This document shows, one piece after another, positions 15,448 through 25,638 of a stretch of 43,230 nt of DNA. The notes below the pieces were generated by a model. That model did no database searches and was not told the origin of the DNA. It saw only the letters and a list, made by a program, of their open reading frames with translations. Origin of the DNA: an uncultured Oscillospiraceae bacterium (GTDB lineage: Bacteria; Bacillota; Clostridia; Oscillospirales; Oscillospiraceae); contig CAMVMU010000010.1 in assembly GCA_947168655.1 (NCBI GenBank), positions 1 through 43,230 on the forward strand, read 5' to 3'. Both the position numbers and the translations under genes were made by a program. The first letter of the stretch is position 1, and each line of letters starts with the position of its first letter.

Positions 15448-16743
15448 TTAATTCAGTGACAGCGCAAGCTCCGTGAGCACACGGACCGCCAGCGGGAGCA
15501 CCGCCTCGTCAAAGTCGAATCGCTCACTGTGGTGCGGTGCGGCGATCTCCGCGCCGAAGATCAGCTCCGTAGCCTGGCCGCCCTGGGTCTGGACGCGCCG
15601 CATCATGGTGGTGATGTCCTCACTGGCGCGGAAGTTGAAGGATGGGAGGATTTCCTTTACACCGGGGATCCGCCTCAGAATCTCCATCACCCGCTCCGCC
15701 AGCTCCGGCGTGCTGTCTGTGCAGTCGCCGCGCCCCATGATCCGGTGCTCCACGGTGCAGCCGTACATCTGGGCGGCAGCGTCGATGACCCGCAGGGCGG
15801 CGTCCTCCATATAGCGGTTGATTTCATCCGTGGCGCCGCGGGTTTCCAGTGACAGCGCCGCCTCCGGTGGGATCACGTTGCGCCCGGCTTTGGAGACCAG
15901 TGAGCCCACGTTGATGCGGCTGGCGCCCTGCCCGCTGCGGGAGATGGCCAGCAGATTGGTAACGGCGGCCGCCGCTGCCGCCAGCGCGTTGCGGCCCTCT
16001 TCCGGGCACACACCGGCGTGAGCGCCGCGGCCATGGATCAGAACGTCCATTTTGGTGCTTGCCAGAAAGCCGTGGGTTCCGGCGGCAACGGTGCCCACAG
16101 GCGCCAGCCCCATGCTGATATGGCTGCCCAGCAGAATATCTACGCCGTCCAGTACGCCGGCCTCCACCATACTGGTTCCGCCGCCCAGCCCTTCTTCCGC
16201 CGGCTGGAAGATGATCCGTACCTGTCCGTGAAGTTCCTGACGGTGATCCCAGAGCTGTGCCGCAAGGGCCAATCCGATGGCAGTATGACCGTCATGTCCG
16301 CAGGCGTGCATGAAGCCGTCATGGCAGGAAGCAAATCCCTCCCGGACAGGGAGGCGGTCCGCGTCCAGACTTTCGGGAAGCGTATTGCAGTCCAGATCCA
16401 CCCGAACTGCCAGCGTTCGCCCGGGATGTGCGCCGTCAATGGTGGCCACACACCCCGTGTAACCGCCGGCCATAGCTGCCAAAAGCGCACCGTCGCAGCC
16501 CTCCTGCCGGGCCCGCTCCAGAGCAGCTTCATCTGCGGCGGGGGAGGGGAGGCCGTACATATGGGGTCGGCTGTGGATGGCGGAGCCGTACCGGACGGGG
16601 ATCCCCAGAGCGGTCAGCAGCTCCACCACGCGGCAGGTGGTGCGGTACTCCATCCAGGCGGGTTCCGGATAGTGATGCAGTTCCCGGCGCAGGGCAGTGA
16701 TGAAATCGGGCTTGGATGGCACGGCTTGTGGCGCAGCGTTCAT
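15448..16743 (-). CDS. M20 family amidohydrolase/peptidase (aminobenzoyl-glutamate or hippurate hydrolase type)
   Basis: A 431-aa zinc amidohydrolase. Metal-site motifs are MHACGHDGHTAIGL and QPAEEGLGGG; the lid-domain motif is HGRGAHAG, and a terminal HHSERFDFDE supplies the last ligand. The insertion with SRPHMYGLPSPAADEAALERA near residues 58-80 is typical of AbgA-like members that split p-aminobenzoyl-glutamate or other acylated amino acids. The substrate cannot be fixed from sequence. It is a single-gene unit with an AGGAGG site and its own promoter. Confidence 0.88.
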   Translation of the reverse strand: MNAAPQAVPSKPDFITALRRELHHYPEPAWMEYRTTCRVVELLTALGIPVRYGSAIHSRPHMYGLPSPAADEAALERARQEGCDGALLAAMAGGYTGCVATIDGAHPGRTLAVRVDLDCNTLPESLDADRLPVREGFASCHDGFMHACGHDGHTAIGLALAAQLWDHRQELHGQVRIIFQPAEEGLGGGTSMVEAGVLDGVDILLGSHISMGLAPVGTVAAGTHGFLASTKMDVLIHGRGAHAGVCPEEGRNALAAAAAAVTNLLAISRSGQGASRINVGSLVSKAGRNVIPPEAALSLETRGATDEINRYMEDAALRVIDAAAQMYGCTVEHRIMGRGDCTDSTPELAERVMEILRRIPGVKEILPSFNFRASEDITTMMRRVQTQGGQATELIFGAEIAAPHHSERFDFDEAVLPLAVRVLTELALSLN

Positions 16744-16775
16744 TGAGGAGGCCTCCTGTCAGTTTCTATGGCTCT

Positions 16776-16804
16776 ATAGTAGACGCAAAGCGGCACTTTG
16801 TCCA
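16776..16804 (-). promoter_or_regulatory. Promoter of the M20 amidohydrolase gene
   Basis: TGGACA (16799-16804), 17 bp, TACTAT (16776-16781) on the minus strand. Confidence 0.5.
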
Positions 16805-16833
16805 GTTGCTTTTTCAGGGATGGACAAACAATA

Positions 16834-16872
16834 AAAGGGAAGGGATTCCCCCGATGGGGATCCCTTCCCTTT
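16834..16872 (-). terminator. Terminator of tRNA-Arg
   Basis: A 13-bp stem AAAGGGAAGGGAT with its complement and an inner extension, directly abutting the encoded CCA end of the tRNA, then TTTTATTG on the minus strand. Confidence 0.85.
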
Positions 16873-16948
16873 GGCACCCCAGAGGGGATTCGAACCTCCG
16901 ACCTACCGCTTAGGAGGCGGTCGCTCTATCCTGCTGAGCTACTGGGGC
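16872..16948 (-). tRNA. tRNA-Arg (anticodon CCT)
   Basis: A 77-nt tRNA with encoded CCA. The acceptor arm is GCCCCAG/CTGGGGT, the D-arm GCTC...GAGC, the anticodon loop CTCCTAA (anticodon CCT, reading AGG), and the T-loop TTCGAAT. It is a single gene with its own promoter and terminator. Confidence 0.97.
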
Positions 16949-16962
16949 GTGTGCCGAATGCT

Positions 16963-16991
16963 ATTTTACTATGAAGCCTCGGCCTTGTCAA
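16963..16991 (-). promoter_or_regulatory. Promoter of tRNA-Arg
   Basis: TTGACA (16986-16991), 17 bp, TAAAAT (16963-16968) on the minus strand, about 14 bp upstream of the mature tRNA. Confidence 0.8.
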
Positions 16992-17034
16992 CGCGGAATT
17001 GTGCGTTTTTTGGGCGGAAATCCGGATAATAGTC

Positions 17035-17063
17035 TTGCAATCAAAGCCGTCAGAGCATATAAT
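17035..17063 (+). promoter_or_regulatory. Promoter of typA
   Basis: TTGCAA (17035-17040), 17 bp, TATAAT (17058-17063). Confidence 0.8.
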
Positions 17064-17110
17064 GTCAAGGTTAATGCGACTATTTTACCCAGGAGAAAGG
17101 GGTTTTTCCT

Positions 17111-18942
<1,832 letters not shown>

Positions 18943-18943
<1 letters not shown>

Positions 18944-18986
18944 GAAAGAAGAGCCTGCTCCCGGTCGGGAGCAGGCTCTTCTTTCT
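18943..18986. terminator. Terminator between typA and galK
   Basis: Perfect 20-bp stem with a GGTC loop. The arms end in TTCTTTCT on one strand and AGAAAGAA on the other. It starts at the last base of the typA stop codon and probably also serves the convergent galK operon. Confidence 0.9.
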
Positions 18987-19016
18987 CTATGAATCAGTTA
19001 ACATAAAATAGACACG

Positions 19017-20189
19017 TTAGCCAGTTACTATCGTGCCCCCTACGGGGCGGATGGACAGGATGTGGCAGCTGCCCTCGCCCAGAACAGCATCGATCCCGGT
19101 GCGGAATGCAGGCAGCATATCGTCCGGTACAAAAGCCTGGATGGTTCCGGCAAAACCGCCTCCGTGGACCCGGCAGGCGCCCCGTCCGCCCAGCAGATGG
19201 CGGGCCAGTGCCAGTGCCATCGCCACCTCCTGGTGGGCCGTTGCCCCGGTGGGGATCACGTTCTGGAGCAGATTCTGGGAGGAGAAACCGGATAGATTTA
19301 CATAACGAAGGAAATCATGGAAGTCGCCGCGCTGCAGGGCAGCCACCTGAGCCGCCACGCGGCGGTTCTCGTCATAGATGTGGATGGCGCGAAGAACGGC
19401 GCGATCCCCGGCGGCGGCGCGCACGCGGGGAATGGCAGCGTAGAAATCTGTCTCGGGCACGTCCCGCAGAACGGTCCTGCCAAACAGGGCGCATACAGTA
19501 CGCAGCTCGGCGGGGATGGCTGCATACTCATCGGTGAGGTCGGCGTGGCTGGCACCGGAGTCGATGATGCACAGGGTATGGCCGCAGGCGGAGAAGTCAA
19601 ATTCCACCGGCGTGACCACCGGGACAGTGGGATCGGCAAAGTCGATGGCCACGCAGCCGCCCACGGAGGATGCCATCTGGTCCATCAAGCCGCAGGGCTT
19701 GCCGAAGTATACATTCTCGGCGTACTGGGCGATCTTTGCAATCTCCACAGCATTGGCGCAGCCGGAGAACAGGTGATTGATGGCGGTGCCCAGCATCACC
19801 TCAAAAGCGGCGGAGCTGCTGAGACCGCTGCCCGGCAGCACTGTGGAGGTGACGTAGGCGTCAAAGCCGGACAAGGTGCATCCCCGCTGGGCAAATCCGG
19901 CGGCCACACCGCGGATCAGAGCGGCGGTTGTGTTCTTTTCGTCGGCGCGGATGGAGAGGTCCCGGAGATCCACCTCGCAGAGGGGGTATCCCTCCGACAG
20001 GACCCGGATCATGGAGGTGCCGTTCCGTGCTACAGCCGCGCGGGTATCCAGCTCCACCGCTGCCGCCAGCACGAGGCCGTGCTGATGGTCGGTGTGGTTG
20101 CCGCTCAGCTCCGTGCGGCCGGGGGCGGAAAACACATGGGTGGGGATGGTGTGAAAGGTTTTTTCAAATTTCTCTCGGATCTGCATCAT
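19017..20189 (-). CDS. galK: Galactokinase
   Basis: A 390-aa GHMP kinase that phosphorylates galactose. The N-terminal signature reads PGRTELSGNHTDHQHG instead of the enteric GRVNLIGEHTDY form. The ATP-binding PGSGLSSSAAFE, the catalytic Asp in CGLMDQMASSVGG and the C-terminal GGGFAGTIQAF are present. It is the last gene of the cysteine desulfurase - MATE - rlmA operon, 21 bp after rlmA, and not with galE or galM. galT is absent from the window. Two ATGs (20189, 20186) are possible starts. Confidence 0.93.
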   Translation of the reverse strand: MMQIREKFEKTFHTIPTHVFSAPGRTELSGNHTDHQHGLVLAAAVELDTRAAVARNGTSMIRVLSEGYPLCEVDLRDLSIRADEKNTTAALIRGVAAGFAQRGCTLSGFDAYVTSTVLPGSGLSSSAAFEVMLGTAINHLFSGCANAVEIAKIAQYAENVYFGKPCGLMDQMASSVGGCVAIDFADPTVPVVTPVEFDFSACGHTLCIIDSGASHADLTDEYAAIPAELRTVCALFGRTVLRDVPETDFYAAIPRVRAAAGDRAVLRAIHIYDENRRVAAQVAALQRGDFHDFLRYVNLSGFSSQNLLQNVIPTGATAHQEVAMALALARHLLGGRGACRVHGGGFAGTIQAFVPDDMLPAFRTGIDAVLGEGSCHILSIRPVGGTIVTG

Positions 20190-20210
20190 GGCGATCAGCT
20201 CTTTTCTCGG

Positions 20211-21032
20211 TCAAATTCGCTGGTAGGCGTGGATGTCAAAGGAGATGGTGGTGTCCAGGGTATCCAGGGCAGAAAGACGGGCCTTGCCGTCCCTGGGCGT
20301 CTTCCAGTAGTAGGGGGTCATCTGAAACAGAGCGTGGATGTCCTCCTGCGTTTGCAGGCGGATCACCGCCTCCACGTGGCGGATGGTGAGGTAGCGGAAG
20401 CCCTCATAAGGTGTCTCCTTCACCTCGTTGGGGTAGGGATGATCGTAGAGGACCTCCTTCATTTCCCACAGATGCTGTGCCGATGGCACCACGTACAGGA
20501 AGTGGCCGCCGGGTACCAGCACCCGGCAAAACTCCTCCAGCGCCAGGGGGGAGAAGCAGTTGATGAGAAGTTCGATGCTATCGTCCGCCACCGGCAGGTG
20601 GTAGCTGGAGGCCACGGCGTATTCGATGGGCTGCGGTCGTTTGGCGGCCAGGCGCAGGATGCTCTTGGAAATGTCGATGCCCGCCATCTCCGGGGCCTTT
20701 CCGGCACCGACCAGGGCATCATGGATCCCGGCGGTGTAGTAGCCTTCGCCGCAGCCGCTGTCCAGCACGCGGGGCCGATCTCCGGTCATTGCAGCGGACA
20801 GCTCGCACAGCGCGTCCCGAAGGGGACGATAATAGCCCTTATCCAGAAAGGCGCGGCGTGCATGGGCCATGCCCTTGTCATCGCCCGGCATTTTGGAGTG
20901 CTTGCGGTTGGCGGGCAGCAGGTGGGTGTAACCCTCCCGGGCGATATCGTAGCTATGACCGGCAGGGCAGCGGTACGTATGCTCCGTGCGCCGGAGAGGC
21001 GCGCCGCAGATGGGGCAGCAGAACAGGCTCAT
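20211..21032 (-). CDS. rlmA: 23S rRNA (guanine-N1)-methyltransferase, RlmA type
   Basis: A 273-aa SAM-dependent methyltransferase. The N-terminal zinc finger is CPICGAPL...YRCPAGHSYD, followed by the RlmA hallmark AREGYTHLLPANRKHSKMPGDD and the SAM-binding VLDSGCGEGYY. The family methylates G745 or G748 in 23S rRNA; members of the second type confer tylosin resistance, and I cannot separate the two. Its ATG overlaps the MATE stop (ATGA, 21029-21032), which fixes the start. The longer open frame to 21200 is within the MATE gene. Confidence 0.93.
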   Translation of the reverse strand: MSLFCCPICGAPLRRTEHTYRCPAGHSYDIAREGYTHLLPANRKHSKMPGDDKGMAHARRAFLDKGYYRPLRDALCELSAAMTGDRPRVLDSGCGEGYYTAGIHDALVGAGKAPEMAGIDISKSILRLAAKRPQPIEYAVASSYHLPVADDSIELLINCFSPLALEEFCRVLVPGGHFLYVVPSAQHLWEMKEVLYDHPYPNEVKETPYEGFRYLTIRHVEAVIRLQTQEDIHALFQMTPYYWKTPRDGKARLSALDTLDTTISFDIHAYQRI

Positions 21033-22420
21033 ACGTCCTCCTTCACGGTCACGTCGTGGATCCACTTCCGGCTGTTGATGCGCCACAGACACAGGGGCAC
21101 CTTCAGCAGGTTCTCCGACTGGATGGCAATGGCCACCGGCCAGCAGCCGGTTTTCAGCACCAGAGCGGTGAGGGCGGTCAGCGGCAGGGCAAAGAGCCAC
21201 TGGGGGCCAATATCCAGCACCGTGGAGAAGCGCACGTCACCGCCGGAGCGCAGCACACCGGTGACGGCGGAGATGGCAAAGGCGTGGATGGGAGTCGCCG
21301 CAAAGGCGGCTACGGCCAGCGCCGTGGCGATATCGGCGGAGGTGCCGTAGAGCTTAAAGAGGGGGAAGACCACCGGCTGGAACAGGATAGGAACCAGGAG
21401 AAGGGATACGGCTGCCAAAATGAACCCCACCACGGTGGTAAAGTCCAGAAGCGCCTGGCTCAGATCCATGATCTCATCCTCGTCTGCGCCCTCGCCGATG
21501 GTGTTGCCCACCATCACGCCGGTGGCCATACCCAGACCGAAGCAGACCACCAGGAACAGCCGGCCCAGGTTGCCTGTGACGGAGTAAGCCGCCAGCATCT
21601 CCACGGAGGTGTCCATGTAGCCCAGGATCACCGTCAGCAGGGAGTTGCCCATTCCCCACATCAGCTCGTTGAGCACAACCGGGGATGCGTAGCGCACAAA
21701 GCGGCGCAGCATGCTCCAGCCCGGCCGGAGAAAAGCGGGAATGTTCAATATCAGTTTGCGGCTGCGCAGGGCGTAGGTCACGCAGATCACCAGCTCCGCC
21801 ACGCGGGACAGGAGAGTTGCAAGGGCCGCACCCTCAATACCCAGTGCAGGCGCACCGAAATGGCCGTAGATGAGAATATAGTTGAGGATCGTGTTGAGAA
21901 TGGTGGATGAACCGAACAGCAGCATGCCGAAGCGGGGGTTGCCCACGCTGCGCTGTGCGCTGACATACACGCTGGAGGCCATGTTGCATACGTAGGAAAA
22001 GCCGATAAGCCGCAGATACGGCGCGCCCAGCACGCTGATCTCATGGCTGTTGCTGAGAAGATCCATGATGGGCACCGGCCACAGGGCAAAGGCCAGAGCA
22101 AAAATCAGAGACAGCGATGTGCCCAGGAAACAGGCCACGCCCAGGGCGCGGCTGATGCTCTCCGTGTCCCGCTTGCCCCAGTACTGGCTGGCCAGGATGC
22201 TGAGCCCGCTCTGGATGCCGAACACCATGCTCATCAGCAGAAACACCGGGCCGTTGGCGGCGGTGACGGCGGCCATCTCCGTGTTGCCCAGCTGGCTGAC
22301 CATGAAGGTGTCGATAAGTCCCAGGGAGAAGGTGATGAGGTTTTGCAGGGCAATGGGCAGTGTCAGCGCCCAAAGCCGCCGGTAGAAGGAAGCGGGGCGG
22401 CTGCGGAGTCGTCGGATCAT
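21029..22420 (-). CDS. MATE family efflux transporter
   Basis: A 463-aa integral membrane protein with about 12 hydrophobic segments. The MATE pattern LTLPIALQNLITFSLGLIDTFMVSQLG opens the first half and SPVVLNELMWGMGNSLLTVILG the second. It exports organic cations or drugs using Na+ or H+. The ATG at 22420 follows GAGG, and 17 bp separate it from the cysteine desulfurase gene. It overlaps rlmA by 4 bp. The substrate is unknown. Confidence 0.93.
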   Translation of the reverse strand: MIRRLRSRPASFYRRLWALTLPIALQNLITFSLGLIDTFMVSQLGNTEMAAVTAANGPVFLLMSMVFGIQSGLSILASQYWGKRDTESISRALGVACFLGTSLSLIFALAFALWPVPIMDLLSNSHEISVLGAPYLRLIGFSYVCNMASSVYVSAQRSVGNPRFGMLLFGSSTILNTILNYILIYGHFGAPALGIEGAALATLLSRVAELVICVTYALRSRKLILNIPAFLRPGWSMLRRFVRYASPVVLNELMWGMGNSLLTVILGYMDTSVEMLAAYSVTGNLGRLFLVVCFGLGMATGVMVGNTIGEGADEDEIMDLSQALLDFTTVVGFILAAVSLLLVPILFQPVVFPLFKLYGTSADIATALAVAAFAATPIHAFAISAVTGVLRSGGDVRFSTVLDIGPQWLFALPLTALTALVLKTGCWPVAIAIQSENLLKVPLCLWRINSRKWIHDVTVKEDV

Positions 22421-22437
22421 AGGAACACCTCGTTGGA

Positions 22438-23571
22438 TTATAGCATGGGGAAGCGATTGGCCTGATGGGATTTCAAAGCCTCGAACAGCGCGTCGATATC
22501 CTCCCGGGTGGTTTCCGGACCGAAGCTGATACGGATGACCCCGGCGGCGGTGCGCTTGGGCAGACCCATGGCGGTGATGACGTGGCTGGCCTTGCCCTTG
22601 TGGCAGGCGGAGCCTGCGCTGATACAGACGCCCTGTTCGCCCAGATCGGTGACGATATTGGCGCTGGGGTAGCCGGGCAGGGACATGCAAAGGATGTGGG
22701 GTGCGGTGCCGTCGGAAACCGTCTCCATGCCGGGAATCGTCAACAGCTTTGTCCGGCAGTACGCCTTGAGAGCGGCCATGTGGGCCAGCTTCTCCGTCAG
22801 GTGATCCATCCGCAGCTCTACCGCCTTGGCAAACCCGGCGATCTGGGCGGTGGCCTCGGTACCGGAGCGCAGGCCGCGTTCCTGACCGCCGCCATAGAGA
22901 AGGGGGCGGAAGCTCCGCAGTGAGGGGTTTACATAAAGTGCACCAATGCCCTTGGGACCGCCGATCTTGTGGGCGGAGAGGCTCATGAGATCCACACCCC
23001 AGTCGGCAGGAGCGCAGGGCACCTTCAAAAAGCCCTGCACAGCGTCGCAGTGGAGCAGGGCGCGGCTCTTCCGTTCCCGCAGACCGCGGGCGATCTCCTC
23101 CACGGGGAAGATGCAGCCGGTCTCGTTGTTCACCAGCATGACGCTGACGAGGACGGTGTCCTCCCGCAGTGCGTCAAAAACCTGCCGGGCGGTGATGCTG
23201 CCCCGGTTGTCCGGCTTGAGATACGTGACCTCGTACCCCTCCTGGGCCAAAGCCTTCAGGGGCTCCAGTACGGCGCTGTGCTCCACCGCCGTGGTGATGA
23301 TGTGCTTGCCGGTGTGGCGGCTGTGCCACACCGCAGAGCGGATGGCCCAGTTGTTGCTCTCCGTTCCGCAGGAAGTGAAGACAAGGGCGGCTGCTTTACA
23401 GCGCAGCACAGCCGCGATCGTGGCGCGGCAGTCCTCCACCAGAGCGGCGGCATCCCGACCCATGGGGTACTGGGCGGAGGGATTGCCGAACTGACCGGTC
23501 AATATGTCATACATCCGATCCGCCACGGCCTTGGGGACGGGCGTGGTGGCGGCGTGATCCAGATAGTGCAA
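22438..23571 (-). CDS. Cysteine desulfurase (IscS/NifS family)
   Basis: A 377-aa PLP enzyme that takes sulfur from cysteine for Fe-S clusters and tRNA thiolation. Key residues are His98 (AVEHSAVLEP), the PLP lysine Lys202 in SAHKIGG and the catalytic Cys323 in SAGSACHKGK. The start is a TTG at 23571, placed by AAAGGAG 8-9 nt upstream and by the family start YLDHAATTP. No iscU, mnmA or thiI is adjacent, but the divergent neighbour mtaB needs Fe-S clusters and inserts sulfur into tRNA. It is the first gene of a four-gene operon. Confidence 0.95.
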   Translation of the reverse strand: MHYLDHAATTPVPKAVADRMYDILTGQFGNPSAQYPMGRDAAALVEDCRATIAAVLRCKAAALVFTSCGTESNNWAIRSAVWHSRHTGKHIITTAVEHSAVLEPLKALAQEGYEVTYLKPDNRGSITARQVFDALREDTVLVSVMLVNNETGCIFPVEEIARGLRERKSRALLHCDAVQGFLKVPCAPADWGVDLMSLSAHKIGGPKGIGALYVNPSLRSFRPLLYGGGQERGLRSGTEATAQIAGFAKAVELRMDHLTEKLAHMAALKAYCRTKLLTIPGMETVSDGTAPHILCMSLPGYPSANIVTDLGEQGVCISAGSACHKGKASHVITAMGLPKRTAAGVIRISFGPETTREDIDALFEALKSHQANRFPML

Positions 23572-23610
23572 GGTGAGCGCTCCTTTGCAAGGTTTTTCGC
23601 CTGCCGGGGC

Positions 23611-23639
23611 TTGCCACCGGCGGCGCCATACAGTATAAT
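23611..23639 (+). promoter_or_regulatory. Promoter of mtaB-yfbR
   Basis: TTGCCA (23611-23616), 17 bp, TATAAT (23634-23639). Confidence 0.7.
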
Positions 23640-23654
23640 AAAACAGTAAACTAT

Positions 23655-23683
23655 ATTATACAAAATATGCGCAGAAAGCGCAA
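23655..23683 (-). promoter_or_regulatory. Promoter of the cysteine desulfurase-MATE-rlmA-galK operon
   Basis: On the minus strand TTGCGC (23678-23683), 17 bp, TATAAT (23655-23660). The -35 touches the mtaB ribosome site and the transcript crosses the mtaB promoter on the opposite strand. Confidence 0.65.
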
Positions 23684-23693
23684 GGAGAAAGTA

Positions 23694-24986
23694 ATGAGAG
23701 TAGCCATTTATACCCTGGGCTGCAAGGTGAATCAATATGAGACCCAGGCCATGGAGCAGGAGCTGCTGCGCCGGGGCCACGAGCTGGTGGATTTCGAGTC
23801 GGCGGCGGACGCCTACATCGTCAACACCTGCTCGGTGACGGCAGTCAGCGACAAGAAATCCCGGCAGATGATCCGCCGGTGCAAGAAGCTGAACCCGGAC
23901 GCCGTGGTGGCCGCCTGCGGCTGCTACGTCCAGACCCATGCTAAAGAGGCGGCGGGACTGGAGCTTGACCTCATTGCCGGCACCGGGGACCGCATGGCCT
24001 TCCTGGAGCTGCTGGAGCAGACCGCACAAGAGCGCCAGCCCTTGACGCTGCTGGATGACGCCCTGCGCCGCCGCACCTTTGAGGTATTGCCAGCGGGCGG
24101 CATGGCCAGCCGCACCAGGGCCATGCTGAAGGTGGAGGACGGGTGCGTCAACTTCTGCACCTACTGCATCATCCCCTTTGCCCGGGGACCCGTCCGTTCT
24201 CTGCCGCTGGAGATCGCCGTGGAGCAGACAAAAGAACTGTGCGAGCAGGGTTACCGGGAGATCGTCATCACGGGCATTGAGATCTCCTCCTACGGCCGGG
24301 ATCTGCCCGGCGAGGTTGGGCTTATCGACCTGCTGGAGGCCGTCAGCGCCGCGGCGGGAGATATGCGCATCCGTCTGGGCTCACTGGAGCCCAGGACCAT
24401 CACCGAGGACTTCTGCAGCAGAGCGTCAAAGCTTTCCAATCTCTGCCCGCATTTCCACCTGTCTCTCCAGAGCGGTTGCGATGCTACGCTGCGGCGGATG
24501 AACCGAAAGTACGACACCGCCCGGTATCTTCAATCAGTGGAAATGCTGAATCAGTTCTTTGACCGTCCCGCCGTTACCACCGATCTCATCACCGGCTTCC
24601 CCGGCGAGACGAAGGAGGAGTTTGCCCAGACACTGGCCTTCATTCAAAAGTGCCGCTTTGCCGCCATGCACGTGTTCCCCTACTCCATCCGTCCCGGCAC
24701 CAAGGCCGCCGCCATGGAGCAGATTCCGGCATCTGTGAAGGAAGAGCGTGCCCACCGGGCCGCCGCTGTGGCTTCAGAGATGCACCGGGCGTATCTGGAG
24801 GGCTGCGTGGGGCAGGTCTTCCCGGTGCTGTTTGAGCAGCCGGGGAGAACGGGCTGCTATACAGGTCACGCCCCCAACTATATGGAGGTGGAGGCCCCGG
24901 GCGAGAATAACCACAACCGTGTGCTGAATGTAAGGATCACCGGCACTGACGGAGAAAAACTACTGGGGGAGGTCGTGGAACGATGA
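23694..24986 (+). CDS. mtaB: tRNA (N6-threonylcarbamoyladenosine(37)-C2)-methylthiotransferase
   Basis: A 430-aa radical-SAM methylthiotransferase that makes ms2t6A37 in tRNAs reading ANN codons. The N-terminal MTTase domain has GCKVNQYET (Cys10), NTCSV and ACGCYVQT, the three cysteines of the auxiliary cluster. The radical SAM triad is CVNFCTYC followed by IIPFARGPVRS. A C-terminal TRAM-like segment follows. The ATG at 23694 follows AAGGAGA. It overlaps yfbR by 4 bp. Confidence 0.95.
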   Translation: MRVAIYTLGCKVNQYETQAMEQELLRRGHELVDFESAADAYIVNTCSVTAVSDKKSRQMIRRCKKLNPDAVVAACGCYVQTHAKEAAGLELDLIAGTGDRMAFLELLEQTAQERQPLTLLDDALRRRTFEVLPAGGMASRTRAMLKVEDGCVNFCTYCIIPFARGPVRSLPLEIAVEQTKELCEQGYREIVITGIEISSYGRDLPGEVGLIDLLEAVSAAAGDMRIRLGSLEPRTITEDFCSRASKLSNLCPHFHLSLQSGCDATLRRMNRKYDTARYLQSVEMLNQFFDRPAVTTDLITGFPGETKEEFAQTLAFIQKCRFAAMHVFPYSIRPGTKAAAMEQIPASVKEERAHRAAAVASEMHRAYLEGCVGQVFPVLFEQPGRTGCYTGHAPNYMEVEAPGENNHNRVLNVRITGTDGEKLLGEVVER

Positions 24987-25555
24987 ACCACTTTTTTGCC
25001 TATATGGGACGTATGCGGTTTATCAACCGCTGGGCGCTGATGCGCAACAGCTACACCGAGAACATCCAGGAGCACAGCCACCAGGTTGCGGTTCTGGCCC
25101 ACGCCCTGGCTGTGATCCGCAACCGGTACTTCGGCGGACAGGTGGATCCCGGCGCCGTGGCGGTGGCGGCACTCTTTCATGACGCCAGCGAGATCTTGAC
25201 CGGCGATATGCCCACCCCCATCAAGTACTACAACCCGGACATCCGCGACGCCTACAAGCAGGTGGAGTCCGTGGCCAATGACAAGCTGCTGGGGATGCTG
25301 CCGGAGGAGCTGCGGCCGGACTATGAGGACATCCTCCAGCCGGTGGATGAGGACATCGAGACGCTGGTGAAGGCGGCGGACAAGCTCTCGGCCTACATCA
25401 AGTGCGTGGAGGAGCTGAAGGCGGGCAACGACGAGTTCAAAAAAGCCGCCGAGCAGACGGCGGCGGCACTGGACAGCTACGATCTCCCGGAGCTGGACTA
25501 TTTCCGGGAGCATTTCCTCAAGAGCTTCGAGCTGACGCTGGACGAGATGGAATAA
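24983..25555 (+). CDS. yfbR: YfbR-like 5'-deoxynucleotidase (HD domain)
   Basis: A 190-aa HD-domain phosphohydrolase that dephosphorylates deoxynucleoside monophosphates. QEHSHQVAVLAH, LFHDASEILTGDMPTPIKYY and the later AADKLSAYIKC give the metal-binding set H...HD...D. It starts in an ATGA overlap with the mtaB stop. A run of A-rich sequence follows at 25554-25580 without a clear terminator hairpin. Confidence 0.92.
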   Translation: MNHFFAYMGRMRFINRWALMRNSYTENIQEHSHQVAVLAHALAVIRNRYFGGQVDPGAVAVAALFHDASEILTGDMPTPIKYYNPDIRDAYKQVESVANDKLLGMLPEELRPDYEDILQPVDEDIETLVKAADKLSAYIKCVEELKAGNDEFKKAAEQTAAALDSYDLPELDYFREHFLKSFELTLDEME

Positions 25556-25584
25556 AAAAGATTAAAAAAAGATAAAAAAGAGTA

Positions 25585-25615
25585 TTGACCTTTCAGTGAA
25601 CTGCAATGATATAAC
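25585..25615 (+). promoter_or_regulatory. MerR-type promoter/operator of the MerR gene
   Basis: TTGACC (25585-25590) and TATAAC (25610-25615) are separated by 19 bp, the long spacer typical of promoters activated by DNA twisting by MerR proteins. The spacer holds the near-perfect dyad TTTCAGT-GA-ACTGCAA (25591-25606). This strongly suggests autoregulation. Confidence 0.7.
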
Positions 25616-25638
25616 GGTTTCAGAAAGGGGGCGACGAT

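Noticed and set aside
16834-16948. tRNA-Arg as an integration site for an island
   Set aside because: Both flanks are ordinary housekeeping genes, with no integrase and no repeated tRNA 3' end nearby.
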